Shown here one piece after another: positions 1 to 8,223 of a DNA stretch of 41,638 nucleotides. The first letter of the stretch is position 1; each line of letters begins with the position of its first letter. The position numbers and the translations under genes were made by a program. Source of the DNA: Pseudomonadota bacterium (GTDB taxonomy: Bacteria; Pseudomonadota; Alphaproteobacteria; Caulobacterales; Caulobacteraceae). Location of the stretch: assembly GCA_019348195.1 (NCBI GenBank), contig JAHWJX010000016.1, forward strand, positions 1 through 41,638. Direction: 5' to 3'. Under the pieces are notes generated by a model, which saw nothing but the letters and a program-made list of their open reading frames with translations, did no database searches and was not told the origin of the DNA.

Positions 1-420
1 AGGAACCACGCCGATTGCGCCGTCTCCGGCCAGATCGCGCGCAGCCCGGGCGACCGCGCGCGCATTGCGCAAGCAGCCGGTGAGGGCCCTCGTCGATCCA
101 CACGCAAGCGACAGGCGCGAGCCGTTCGGCGAGGGCAGCAGCAGTTGCGTGCCGGGGAGGATGGCCTGCAGGCTGACCGGGGAGAGACTGAACTGACCTC
201 CGGACGCGCGGCGCGGTTCAGCAAGCACGGCGCCCAGCCGGTCCGCGGTCGCCTGGGCGTCCTTGTCGCCATAGGCGAAAGGGTGGACCGCAGCGCCCCT
301 CGACACCGCCACATCGACAGCGGTCGAGAACGAGAGCACGTCGACGATGACGAGCACCGACACATGATCCCGCAGCGTCTCGACTCCCCGCAGGCCCCAT
401 TCGACCGTCACCGACGGCAT
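1..420 (-). CDS. comB: 2-phosphosulfolactate phosphatase family protein (ComB-like), 3' end outside the window
   Basis: The reverse strand reads open from an ATG at 420 to the window edge (140 codons, no stop). The translation contains VDVLSFSTAVDVAVSRGA near residues 27-44 and LPSPNGS near residues 93-99, both typical of the ComB family. That family hydrolyses 2-phosphosulfolactate to sulfolactate in methanogen coenzyme M synthesis; in bacteria the substrate is often unproven, so the exact role is inferred. The start lies 28 bases after the stop of the TPR gene on the same strand, suggesting co-transcription. No clear ribosome binding site is seen and the frame stays open upstream of the ATG, so the start is uncertain. 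About 100 C-terminal residues are probably missing. Confidence 0.7.
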   Translation of the reverse strand, partial: MPSVTVEWGLRGVETLRDHVSVLVIVDVLSFSTAVDVAVSRGAAVHPFAYGDKDAQATADRLGAVLAEPRRASGGQFSLSPVSLQAILPGTQLLLPSPNGSRLSLACGSTRALTGCLRNARAVARAARDLAGDGAIGVVP

Positions 421-448
421 GGGGTGCGCCAGCCGTTCGCCGCCGGCC

Positions 449-1309
449 CTAGCTCCCTCGGCCGACCCCGCTCCATGACCGGCCCGCACCCGCGCCCGCA
501 GCGCTCCGCAGCCAAGCAAGATTGGCGGCCGCCTGCTCCGGCGGCAGGTCGTCGCGGATCAAACGCTCGGCTTCCGCCGTCTTGCCTTGCAGCCCCAGCA
601 CCAACGCCAGGTTCTGGCGCACCTTGGCGCCGGCTTCCGGCCGCGCCGCCGCCCGCCGCAGCAAGCCTTCCGCGCGCGGCAGGTCGCCCGCCGCCGCCCA
701 ACTCAGGGCCAGATTGGCCAGCACGCCCGGGTTCTCCGGCGACAGTTGCAGCGCCTGCTCCCAGGCCGTCCGCGCCTCCGCCGCCCGGTCCACGGCCTCA
801 TAGGCTACGCCCAGCAACGACGCCGCGCGCCAGTCCCGCGGCGCCAGCCGCTGGGCCTGCCGCGTGGGTGCGATGGCGTGGAAGGCCTGCCCCCGCGCGA
901 TCTGCGCCCGCGCCAGCTCCAGCAAGGCGTCGACGTGGTCCGGCTTGAAGGCCAGCACGGCTTCCGCCGCGCCTACCGCCTCCTCGTTCTTGCCCATGCC
1001 GCGGAGCGCCGCGCTGAAAGCCACGCCCGCTTCGGCGTCCCGGGGGTCGCGGCTGACCTCCTGCGCCCAGAAGGCCGCACGGGCCAGCGCAGGCTGGCGA
1101 GCGACCAAGGCGCGCGCCTCGGCGGTGGCGCGAACAGGCGCGGGCTGGCTGGGCGTCGGCTTGCCCGGCGCTGTGGCGGCCGACGCCGTCGAGGCGGGCT
1201 TGGCTGTTTCGGGCTTCTTCCTGCCCAATCCGAACGGGCCGGCCTCCGCCGGCGCGGCGGCCGCAAGCACGAGGAGGGCGGTTGCGGCGAAAGCGGGGTT
1301 GCGGGACAT
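449..1309 (-). CDS. Secreted tetratricopeptide-repeat protein (TadD-like)
   Basis: 286 residues. An N-terminal signal peptide (about residues 1-23, hydrophobic stretch ending PAEAG) is followed by a Pro/Ala/Thr/Lys-rich linker to about residue 60. The rest is helical repeats with TPR spacing: residues such as A, L, G, Y and P recur about every 34 positions, for example near SLLGVAYEAV and VLANLALSWAAAGDL. It is likely a periplasmic scaffold; no enzymatic motif is visible. The frame extends upstream to 1606, but that part overlaps the divergent aminopeptidase and lacks coding character, so the ATG just before the signal peptide was chosen. It is divergent from the M17 peptidase (67-bp gap) and upstream of the comB-like gene. 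The substrate or partner cannot be told from sequence. Confidence 0.75.
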   Translation of the reverse strand: MSRNPAFAATALLVLAAAAPAEAGPFGLGRKKPETAKPASTASAATAPGKPTPSQPAPVRATAEARALVARQPALARAAFWAQEVSRDPRDAEAGVAFSAALRGMGKNEEAVGAAEAVLAFKPDHVDALLELARAQIARGQAFHAIAPTRQAQRLAPRDWRAASLLGVAYEAVDRAAEARTAWEQALQLSPENPGVLANLALSWAAAGDLPRAEGLLRRAAARPEAGAKVRQNLALVLGLQGKTAEAERLIRDDLPPEQAAANLAWLRSAAGAGAGRSWSGVGRGS

Positions 1310-1376
1310 GGACGATCTCCGGGCGCCTCCAGGGTCGCCCGCCCGCTTCAAGGAAGCGTTAAGCACGAGGACGCCG

Positions 1377-2744
1377 ATGACCGAGGTCGTGACCGCCCAA
1401 GCCGCCGGCTCCGCCGTCCCCATTCGCTGCGTGAAGGAAGACGAGCTCCTGGAGGGCGCGGCCGCCCGCCTGGCCGCAGCCGCCGACTTCAAGGGCCAAT
1501 CCGGCCGGCTGCTCCTCGTCCCTGGCCCGGACGGCGCGCTCGACCACGTCCTGCTGGGCGTAGGCTCCGGCGAGGCCCAGCCCGGTCTGGCGCGCGGCCT
1601 GCCCACCCGCCTGCCGCCCGGCGACTACCGGCTGGAGAACGCCCCCGCCGACTGGGATCCGACCCTGGCCGCCATCAGCTTCGCCCAGGGCGCCTACGTC
1701 TTTGACCGCTTCAAGCCCGCGCCGCACGCCCAGGTGCGCCTGGTCGCCCCCGAGGCGGACCTCGCGGAGGTCCGCCGGGTGGTCCACGCCGCCGCCATGG
1801 CTCGCGACATGGTCAACACCCCGGCCAATCTGATGGGCCCCCGCCAGATGGAGGCGATCGCGCGCGAGGTCGCCGAAAACTCGGGCGCCAACGTCTCGGT
1901 CGTCACGGGCGACGCCCTGCTTCAAGCCGGCTATCCCGCCGTCCACGCCGTAGGCCGCGGCGCCACCGCCGAACGCGCGCCGCGCATGGTGGAGATGAGC
2001 TGGGGCGCGGGAGGCCCGTTGATCGCCATCGTCGGCAAGGGCGTGGCCTTCGATAGCGGCGGCTACAACATCAAGCCCGGCGCCGGCATGCGCCACATGA
2101 AGAAGGACATGGGGGGCGCCGCCCACGCCCTGGCGCTGGCCCGGATGATCATGGAGGCGGACCTCCCGGTGCGCCTGGTCCTGCTGCTGCCCCTGGTGGA
2201 GAACATGATCTCCGCCGAGGCCTTCCGCCCCGGCGACGTGCTGGACACTCGTGCGGGGCTCACCGTGGAGGTCGGCAACACCGACGCGGAAGGCCGCCTC
2301 ATCCTGGCCGACGCCCTCACCCGCGCGGGCGAGCATGCGCCCGACCTCACCGTGGATCTGGCCACCCTGACCGGCGCCGCCCGCGTGGCGCTGGGCCCTC
2401 AGGTGATCCCCTTCTACACTCCCGATGATGGGCTGGCGGCCGAGATCGCGGCAGCCTCCCGCGCGGTGCACGATCCGCTCTGGCGAATGCCCCTCTGGCC
2501 CGGCTACGCCGAAGCGCTGGACAGCGAAGTCGCCCACCTCAGCAACGACGGGGCCGACTGGGCCCAGGCCGGCTCGGTCACCGCCGCCCTTTTCCTGCAG
2601 CGCTTCGCGCCCACCACCGGATCCTGGGTCCACCTCGACATCTTCGCCTGGAACACGCGCTCAAGGCCAGGCTGGCCGGTGGGCGCCGAGGCGCAGGCCG
2701 TGCGGGCGCTCTACGCCATGCTGAAGGGGCGCTACGCGCGGTGA
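1377..2744 (+). CDS. M17 family leucyl aminopeptidase
   Basis: 455 residues, in the normal range for the M17 cytosolic zinc/manganese aminopeptidases, which remove N-terminal amino acids from peptides. The catalytic C-terminal domain shows the metal-binding segments expected for the family: GKGVAFDSGGYNIKP near residues 220-234, a KKDMGGAA segment about 20 residues later, and the signature NTDAEGRLILADAL near residue 301, carrying the metal-ligand Asp and Glu. The N-terminal 150 residues are the divergent regulatory domain. The longer open frame begins at 864, but that portion is antisense to the TPR gene, so the ATG at 1377 is preferred. The gene ends just before a large inverted-repeat element that separates it from the convergent cytochrome gene. 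Confidence 0.9.
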   Translation: MTEVVTAQAAGSAVPIRCVKEDELLEGAAARLAAAADFKGQSGRLLLVPGPDGALDHVLLGVGSGEAQPGLARGLPTRLPPGDYRLENAPADWDPTLAAISFAQGAYVFDRFKPAPHAQVRLVAPEADLAEVRRVVHAAAMARDMVNTPANLMGPRQMEAIAREVAENSGANVSVVTGDALLQAGYPAVHAVGRGATAERAPRMVEMSWGAGGPLIAIVGKGVAFDSGGYNIKPGAGMRHMKKDMGGAAHALALARMIMEADLPVRLVLLLPLVENMISAEAFRPGDVLDTRAGLTVEVGNTDAEGRLILADALTRAGEHAPDLTVDLATLTGAARVALGPQVIPFYTPDDGLAAEIAAASRAVHDPLWRMPLWPGYAEALDSEVAHLSNDGADWAQAGSVTAALFLQRFAPTTGSWVHLDIFAWNTRSRPGWPVGAEAQAVRALYAMLKGRYAR

Positions 2745-2749
2745 GCTCA

Positions 2750-2894
2750 GATCCTCCCCCGCCTGCGGGGGAGGGGGACCGCGAGCGGTGGAGGGGGCGG
2801 ACGCACACAGCAGGTCGGCCGCCAGACTTCCCAGCCCAGCCGGCGAAGGGCCCGAGAGCTCCGCCCCTCCAGCGCAAGCCCCTCCCCGAGAGGA
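2750..2894. repeat. Paired inverted REP-like element between convergent genes
   Basis: The 152-bp gap holds two GC-rich elements in opposite orientation. The left one begins GATCCTCCCCCGC and forms a 9-bp hairpin (CTCCCCCGC / GCGGGGGAG, 2754-2773), followed by a GGTGGAGGGGGCGGA block. The right one (about 2859-2894) is an imperfect reverse complement, again pairing a GAGGATC end with GGGGAGGGG and GGAGGGGCGGA blocks. Such hairpin elements are common between genes in Caulobacterales. It could terminate transcription from both sides. Confidence 0.6.
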
Positions 2895-2896
2895 TC

Positions 2897-3916
2897 TCAC
2901 CTAGGCTGCGTCTGCCCCGGGCTGGCCGAGTTGGTGTTGCCTTCGTTCACCCGGCCCGGGCCGCCCCGCGTGGGGGCGCGTTGGGCGGGGGAGGGCTGAG
3001 CTGTCGGCCGCTGGGCCTGAGGATTGGTCGCGGGACCCGCGCGCGCCGCCGCGCCCGTGCCGGCAGGATTGGTCGTGCCGCCGCCGCCGGGGCTGGTGGA
3101 TCCCTGCCCGCGTCCGCCTTCCTCGCCGGCGGGCGAGACCTGCATCGCCTGCGGCGCGCCGCCGGGCTGTCCGTAAAGCGGGGTCTGGCCCGCCATGCCG
3201 CCGCCCTGGGCGGTGGGCGGGGTGCCGGTGGTTCCGCCCGCTGGGGCGGGCACCGTGCCCGCCGAGCCTTCCGGCGAGCCCGGAGTGGTGGGCGCGGCCG
3301 AAGCGCCGTCGGCCGGCGCGCCGCCGCCCGTGCCCTGGGCGCCTTCCTGACGCGAGGGATCCGGCGCCGGGATCGGTACGGGGCTGGCCGTCATGGTGTT
3401 CAGATAGGCGACGAGATTGACCCGCTCGTCCTCCTTCTTGAGGCCAACAAAAGTCATCTTGGTGCCGGGAACGTGCCGCTGCGGCGCCAGCAAGAAGGCG
3501 TTCATCTCGTCCAAGGTCCAGCGCCCGCCGACGGCGCCGGCATGGGCTTTGAGCGCGTCCGAATAGGCGTAGCCCGCCTTGCCCGCGATGGGCCCGCCCA
3601 GCACGCCGAACAGGTTCGGCCCGGTGCCGTTGGGCCCGCCTTGCTCGAAGGTGTGGCAGGACGCGCACTTCTTGGACGCCGTGGCTCCATCCGCCGTATT
3701 GGCCGAGACCAGCAGCGTGCCCCAGTCCAGCAGGCGGTCCGGGGCCGGTCCCCCATCGCCGCCCGCGGCCTCGTCGGGCACGTCGATGGCGTAGCCCGGC
3801 TTCTCGGGCGCCTCCGTCTCGAAGGCGATGGCCGACACTTCGCGCAGGCCCATGATGGCCAGGCCGGTCGCCAGAATGCCGGCGGCGATCTTGTTGAACG
3901 TCAGGTCAGAGGCCAT
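2897..3916 (-). CDS. Membrane-anchored class I cytochrome c with long low-complexity C-terminal tail
   Basis: 339 residues. An uncleaved N-terminal transmembrane anchor (about residues 8-25) is followed by a periplasmic mono-haem domain (about 60-178). This has the haem attachment motif CASCH (84-88) and a likely distal Met ligand in GTKMTF (Met154). The fold resembles cytochrome c552/CycM-type electron carriers, which pass electrons from the bc1 complex to terminal oxidases. Unusually, residues 180-339 form a Pro/Gly/Ala/Thr/Gln-rich tail with no cysteine and little predicted structure, perhaps a spacer or periplasmic tether. The frame continues upstream to 3982, but the ATG at 3916 directly precedes the anchor. 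It is divergent from kdsB. Confidence 0.8.
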   Translation of the reverse strand: MASDLTFNKIAAGILATGLAIMGLREVSAIAFETEAPEKPGYAIDVPDEAAGGDGGPAPDRLLDWGTLLVSANTADGATASKKCASCHTFEQGGPNGTGPNLFGVLGGPIAGKAGYAYSDALKAHAGAVGGRWTLDEMNAFLLAPQRHVPGTKMTFVGLKKEDERVNLVAYLNTMTASPVPIPAPDPSRQEGAQGTGGGAPADGASAAPTTPGSPEGSAGTVPAPAGGTTGTPPTAQGGGMAGQTPLYGQPGGAPQAMQVSPAGEEGGRGQGSTSPGGGGTTNPAGTGAAARAGPATNPQAQRPTAQPSPAQRAPTRGGPGRVNEGNTNSASPGQTQPR

Positions 3917-4045
3917 GAGGTGCGAAGCTTGCGCCAAACTGTTGATCGGCGCCCGTTTCGCACGCACGCCCGCGACGTTCAACCGAACGCCGCGCTTCCT
4001 TCCCTGTTCCTGCCCCCATTCCTGCGCCGCTTCGCCGAGGCCTCC

Positions 4046-4774
4046 ATGTCACAGCCGCAAGCCGCCCCCCTGATCCTGATCCCCGCGCGCTTGGCGGCCG
4101 AACGTCTGCCCGGCAAACCCTTGGCCGACATCGGCGGGGCGCCCATGATCGTCCGCGTGCTGCGCCAGGCGGAGGCGGCCGGCGCAGGTCCCGTGGCCGT
4201 GGCCGCAGGCGACCAGGCGATCGTGGACGTGGTGGAGGCCGTGGGCGGCCGCGCGGTCCTGACCGACCCGGCGCTCCCTTCCGGCACCGACCGGGTCCGC
4301 GCGGCCGCCGATCTGCTCGATCCCGACCGCGCCCACGACACGGTGATCAACCTGCAAGGCGACATGCCCTTCGTCCACCCGCAGGTCGTGTCCCTTTGCG
4401 CCGGCGTGCTTCGCGACCGCCCCGAATGCGACATCGCCACCGTGGTCGCGCACGAAGGCTCCCCGGACGAACGCACCGACCCCGCCGTGGTCAAGGCGGT
4501 CCTGACAGAGGAGGGCAGGGCGCTCTATTTCACCCGCTCCACCCTCTACGGCGAGGGCCCGATCTGGCATCACCTGGGCGTCTATGGCTATCGTCGCTCG
4601 GCGCTGGACCGCTTCGTCGCCGCGCCGCCCTCCCCACTGGAGCGGCGTGAACGCCTGGAACAGCTCCGCGCCCTGGAGATGGGCATGACCATCTGGGCCG
4701 CGATCACCGACCGTGCCCCCGTCTCGGTGGACACCCCCGCCGACCTGGAGCGCGCCCGCGCACAGGCCGGCTGA
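4046..4774 (+). CDS. kdsB: 3-deoxy-manno-octulosonate cytidylyltransferase
   Basis: 242 residues, close to the usual 240-260. It activates Kdo with CTP to CMP-Kdo in the cytoplasm, the step before Kdo transfer to lipid A. The N-terminal nucleotide-binding stretch IPARLAAERLPGKPL (about residues 11-25) and INLQGDMPF near residue 97 are family signatures, as is the C-terminal SVDTPADLERAR. The frame is open from 2741, but everything before 4046 is antisense to the cytochrome c gene. Its presence implies Kdo-containing lipopolysaccharide. It converges with nudC across a 33-bp gap. Confidence 0.93.
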   Translation: MSQPQAAPLILIPARLAAERLPGKPLADIGGAPMIVRVLRQAEAAGAGPVAVAAGDQAIVDVVEAVGGRAVLTDPALPSGTDRVRAAADLLDPDRAHDTVINLQGDMPFVHPQVVSLCAGVLRDRPECDIATVVAHEGSPDERTDPAVVKAVLTEEGRALYFTRSTLYGEGPIWHHLGVYGYRRSALDRFVAAPPSPLERRERLEQLRALEMGMTIWAAITDRAPVSVDTPADLERARAQAG

Positions 4775-4807
4775 GGTTCCCCTGATCTTCGCTATGGGGT
4801 GAGTGGG

Positions 4808-5725
4808 CTATTCCTCCAGCCAGGCGCGAATCAACTGGTGGGCGATGGCCATGGCCGGAGGCGCCGTGACCTCGGGGTGCGTCCCCGCCAGCGCCGCCGA
4901 GGCGTCTTTCCGCGTCAACCACCGCACATCGGACAGTTCCGTTCCGTCCGCCTGCGCCCTGTCGTCCCCCACCTCCGCGAACAGCCCGATCATCAGCTGA
5001 CCGCCCAGCGGACTGAGCGGCCAGGGCTGGCTGGAGTGGTAGCGCACCCGCATCGCCGTCAGCCCGGACTCCTCCTTCAGCTCCCGCGCGCAGGCGTCCT
5101 CCACGCTCTCCCCCGGCTCCAGAAACCCGGCCAGGGCCGAGTAGCGGCCCTCCGGCCAGCTCGCGTTGCGCCCCAGCAGGCACCGCTCCCCGTGCAGCGC
5201 CAGCATGATCACCACCGGGTCGGTGCGGGGAAAGTGATCCGCCCCGCAACTGGGGCAGGATCGCTTCCAGCCTGCGTCGGTGACGCTCGTCGAAGCCCCG
5301 CAGCTGGGGCAGAAACCGTGCCGCGCGTGCCACCCGAACAGCGCCCGCGCGGTCGCCGCCATGGACGCCTCGGCGGGCGTCAGCGCTCCCGCCACGCTGC
5401 GCAGGTCCGCGAAGGCTCCCGGCCCGTTCTCCCGCGCCTCCACCGCGAACACCGGCCCGGTCGCGTCGAAGCCCAGGAACAGCGGCATTCCGTTCTGGCC
5501 TCCCGGGGCCGGACCAGGGGCCTCGCTCTCCGGAAGCGGCGCGAGGTTCACCGGCGCCAGGGCCAGCCGCCCACCGTCCATCGCCGGGTCCCCTCCGCGC
5601 ATGGTCAAGACTCTGGCGCCCGGCCGGGCCCACTGGGCCGCGACCCAGCTCGCATCCCGGCGAGTTTCGCTGTGGCGGTCCAGCCCGCCGCCGGCGAAGG
5701 TGTTCGGGGCGGCCAGCGTGTTCAC
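4808..5725 (-). CDS. nudC: NADH pyrophosphatase NudC (Nudix hydrolase)
   Basis: 305 residues. NudC cleaves NAD(H) to NMN(H) and AMP and also removes NAD caps from RNA. Visible in order: an N-terminal domain, a zinc ribbon with two CPSCG knuckles (about 138-157), and the Nudix box beginning GFLEPGESVEDA (about 201) and containing RELKEESGL. After the box comes SQPWPL, matching the SQPWPF-type signature that separates NudC from other Nudix enzymes. The start is a GTG at 5725, giving an N-terminus (NTLAAPNTFAGGGLDR) like alphaproteobacterial homologues. It is transcribed away from the SRP RNA gene. Confidence 0.93.
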   Translation of the reverse strand: MNTLAAPNTFAGGGLDRHSETRRDASWVAAQWARPGARVLTMRGGDPAMDGGRLALAPVNLAPLPESEAPGPAPGGQNGMPLFLGFDATGPVFAVEARENGPGAFADLRSVAGALTPAEASMAATARALFGWHARHGFCPSCGASTSVTDAGWKRSCPSCGADHFPRTDPVVIMLALHGERCLLGRNASWPEGRYSALAGFLEPGESVEDACARELKEESGLTAMRVRYHSSQPWPLSPLGGQLMIGLFAEVGDDRAQADGTELSDVRWLTRKDASAALAGTHPEVTAPPAMAIAHQLIRAWLEE

Positions 5726-5817
5726 AGGTCAAGCCTAGATCGTCCCGCGGCGCGTGCAAGCCGCCAGCCCCCGCCTCTCTGCTTGCTTCACGCCCCCTGC
5801 CGCGCGATATTGCGGTC

Positions 5818-5911
5818 GGAGGCTGGCGGCGGGCGTAGCCCTCGCCAACCGGGTCAGGTCCGGAAGGAAGCAGCCCTAACGAGTTCCGCTCCGGGTCGCC
5901 GTTCAGTCTCC
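5818..5911 (+). ncRNA. ffs: Signal recognition particle 4.5S RNA
   Basis: The universally conserved SRP domain IV loop region is present (GTCAGGTCCGGAAGG followed by AAGCAGCC, from about 5853). It is flanked by sequences that pair into a long rod: GGAGGCTG at 5818-5825 pairs with CAGTCTCC at 5904-5911 with one G-U pair. A length of about 94 nt fits the bacterial 4.5S class without Alu domain. With Ffh it targets nascent membrane proteins to FtsY. Location just upstream of dnaX is common in alphaproteobacteria. The ends are set by the terminal helix and may be off by several bases. Confidence 0.92.
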
Positions 5912-5930
5912 ACCCCACCCTTGCAACCGC

Positions 5931-5975
5931 TCATTCCCGCCCTGGCCCGCCCAGGCGGGGACCCAGGCTTTTTTT
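5931..5975 (+). repeat. REP-like hairpin downstream of the 4.5S RNA gene
   Basis: TCATTCCCGCC leads into a stem in which CCCGCC/TGG pairs with CCA/GGCGGG around a short loop (one bulged base), followed by GACCCAGG and then a run of T (about 5969-5975). The sequence around GGGGACCCAGG resembles the second copy at 8845-8868 (GGGGTCCAGG), so it looks like a dispersed element. The T-run could also make it the terminator of the SRP RNA, though it lies about 10 bases past the stem. Confidence 0.45.
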
Positions 5976-6002
5976 GGAGCCGGCGGCCGGTTAACCTCCA
6001 TC

Positions 6003-7802
6003 ATGGCCGACACGGATTTCGCGCTCGACGACGACCTCGCCCCCGAGGCGGATCAGCGCGACGACGCCACCTTCTCCATGTTCGAGGACGAGGCGGCCGC
6101 CGACGACGTCCCCGCCGACCTTCCCCCGCCCGACGCCCCGCCCGCCGCCGCCGCGCCCTACACGGTGCTGGCCCGCAAATACCGCCCGCGCACCTTCGAG
6201 GACCTGATCGGCCAAGAGGCCATGGTCCGCACCCTGACCAACGCCTTTTCAACGGGCCGCATCGCCCACGCCTTTATGCTGACCGGCGTCCGCGGCGTGG
6301 GCAAGACCACCACCGCCCGCCTGCTCGCCCGGGCGCTCAACTATGAACGCGAGGGGGTGAACGGTCCTTCCGTCGACCTTTCCCAGCCCGGCGTCCACGA
6401 CCAGGCGATCAACGAAGGCCGCCACATCGATGTGATGGAGCTGGATGCCGCCAGCCACACCGGCGTCGACAACATGCGCGACCTCCTGGACAGCGTCCGC
6501 TACGCCCCGGTCCAGGCCCGCAACAAGGTTTACGTGATCGACGAGGTCCACATGCTGTCCAAGGGGGCGTTCAACGCTCTCCTGAAGACGCTGGAGGAGC
6601 CCCCGCCCCACGCCAAGTTCATCTTCGCCACCACGGAGATCCGCAAGGTCCCGGTCACCATCCTATCCCGCTGCCAGCGGTTCGACCTCCGCCGCGTGGA
6701 GCCTGAGGTCCTGACCGCCCACCTGCAGAAGGTCTGCGACGCCGAAGGCGCCCAGGTGGACGAGGAGGGTCTGCGCCTGATCGCCCGCGCGGCCGAAGGC
6801 TCCGTCCGCGACGCCCTTTCCCTCCTCGACCAGGCCATCGTCCAGGCCGACCGCGGCCAGGTGGTCGATGCGGCGATCGTCCGCGACATGCTGGGGCTGG
6901 CCGACCGCGCCGCCACCATCGGCCTGTTCGAAACGGTGATGAAGGGCGACGCCGCGGCGGCCTTGCGCGACTTCCGCCTCCTGCACGGCTACGGCGCGGA
7001 TCCCGCCCAGGTCACGCTGGACCTGCTGGAGCACGCCCACGCCGCCTCCGTGGCCAAGACCCTGGGCGAAGGCGCGCTCCACCTTCCGCGGGACCAGTCG
7101 GCGCGACTGGCCGCGCTGGGCTCGGAGGTCTCGGCCGGCACGCTGGCCCGCACCTGGCAGATGCTGATGCGCGCCCACGACGAGGTCCGCCGGGCCCCCG
7201 ACGGCGCGGCCGCGGTCGAGATGGCCCTGATCCGACTCTGCTACGCCGCCGACCTTCCCGGCCCGGAGGAGGCGCTGCGCCGCTTGGCGGCCGGCGAACC
7301 GCTGACCCCCGGCGGCCCGCCGTCCGGCGGCGCCCGCCTGAGCGCCGGCGGGGGCGTGGCCGCCCGCGCCGTGGCCGCGCCTGCGCGCAGCCCGGCCCCG
7401 CAGCCGGAGCCCGGCGTCAGCCAACCCGGCCCCGCCATGGCCAGCCTCGACGACCTGGCGGCCCTGGTCGCCGCCCGCCGCGACCCGCTGCTGGCCATGG
7501 ACATCGCCCAATATGTGAAGCCCATCAGCTTCGCCCCGGGCCGCATCAGCTTCGAGCCCGCGCCCGGCGCCCCCGCGAGCCTCGCGCCTAATCTCTCGGC
7601 CAAGCTCAAGGCCTGGACGGGCCGCCCCTGGATGGTGGTGGCCGAACCCTCCGGCGGCGGCGAAACCCTGAACGCGCGCGCCGCCCGCGCCCAGGCCCAG
7701 GCTCATGCCGAGATTAGCGCCGACCCCTTCGTGCGCGCCGTCCTGGAGACCTTCCCGGGCGCGGAGATCGTTCGGGTGGACGAGGGCGGAGGGCCGACCT
7801 AA
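6003..7802 (+). CDS. dnaX: DNA polymerase III subunit gamma/tau
   Basis: 599 residues. DnaX is the clamp-loader ATPase that couples helicase and polymerases at the replication fork. An acidic N-terminal extension (about 1-52) precedes the AAA+ module. Walker A is GVRGVGKTT near residue 96, the Walker B-type box VIDEVHML near 177, and sensor/arginine-finger segment TILSRCQRF near 220. A Pro/Ala/Gly-rich linker (about 430-490) leads to a C-terminal tau-like domain. The zinc-binding cysteines usually found between Walker A and the ELDAAS segment are absent: this stretch (about 112-140) has no cysteine. No slippery A-run for a gamma frameshift is evident. First gene of dnaX-ybaB-recR. Confidence 0.95.
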   Translation: MADTDFALDDDLAPEADQRDDATFSMFEDEAAADDVPADLPPPDAPPAAAAPYTVLARKYRPRTFEDLIGQEAMVRTLTNAFSTGRIAHAFMLTGVRGVGKTTTARLLARALNYEREGVNGPSVDLSQPGVHDQAINEGRHIDVMELDAASHTGVDNMRDLLDSVRYAPVQARNKVYVIDEVHMLSKGAFNALLKTLEEPPPHAKFIFATTEIRKVPVTILSRCQRFDLRRVEPEVLTAHLQKVCDAEGAQVDEEGLRLIARAAEGSVRDALSLLDQAIVQADRGQVVDAAIVRDMLGLADRAATIGLFETVMKGDAAAALRDFRLLHGYGADPAQVTLDLLEHAHAASVAKTLGEGALHLPRDQSARLAALGSEVSAGTLARTWQMLMRAHDEVRRAPDGAAAVEMALIRLCYAADLPGPEEALRRLAAGEPLTPGGPPSGGARLSAGGGVAARAVAAPARSPAPQPEPGVSQPGPAMASLDDLAALVAARRDPLLAMDIAQYVKPISFAPGRISFEPAPGAPASLAPNLSAKLKAWTGRPWMVVAEPSGGGETLNARAARAQAQAHAEISADPFVRAVLETFPGAEIVRVDEGGGPT

Positions 7803-7883
7803 GCCCTATCTGCAGGGCCCCCGGGTTGTCCGAGAACCCAGGCCACCCGCCCTCGAAACCCCCAGCCCTTACGGAGCCGCCCC

Positions 7884-8216
7884 ATGGACCTCAACGCCAT
7901 CATGCAACAGGCCCAGGCCATGCAGCAGAAGCTGCAGGACGCCCAGTCGCGCCTGGGCGAGACCACCGTGGAGGGATCCTCCGGCGGGGGCTTGGTCCGG
8001 ATCACCCTGGCCGGCACGGGCGAGCTCAAGGCCGTGGCCCTGGACGACAGCGTTCTCCAGCCCGGCGAAGGCGAGATCCTGGCCGACCTGCTGGTCGCCG
8101 CCCATGCGGACGCCAAGCGCAAACTGGACGAAGCCAGCGCCAGGCTCATGCAGGAAGCCGCGGGCCCCATGGCCGGCATGATGGGCGGCGCCGGAATCCC
8201 CGGCCTGAAGTTCTAA
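7884..8216 (+). CDS. ybaB: YbaB/EbfC family nucleoid-associated protein
   Basis: 110 residues, typical length. YbaB/EbfC proteins are small dimeric DNA-binding proteins that coat the nucleoid. The N-terminal helix ([20 protein letters not shown]) is rich in Gln and Met, followed by the beta segment [18 protein letters not shown] and a C-terminal helix ending in a Gly/Met-rich tail. The position between dnaX and recR, 7 bp before recR, is the widely conserved arrangement and supports both the call and co-transcription. Confidence 0.94.
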   Translation: MDLNAIMQQAQAMQQKLQDAQSRLGETTVEGSSGGGLVRITLAGTGELKAVALDDSVLQPGEGEILADLLVAAHADAKRKLDEASARLMQEAAGPMAGMMGGAGIPGLKF

Positions 8217-8223
8217 GGGCGCC

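Noticed and set aside
145-948. Plus-strand Pro/Arg-rich frame at the left edge
   Set aside because: It is antisense to the ComB-like and TPR genes and is made mostly of Pro, Ala and Arg as expected from GC-rich shadow frames.
2741-4045. Very long upstream extension of the kdsB frame
   Set aside because: It is antisense to the cytochrome c gene and Arg/Gly-rich; KdsB similarity begins only at 4046.
4799-6346. 515-residue plus-strand frame covering nudC, the SRP RNA and the dnaX start
   Set aside because: It crosses the SRP RNA gene and overlaps nudC antisense; no domain is visible.
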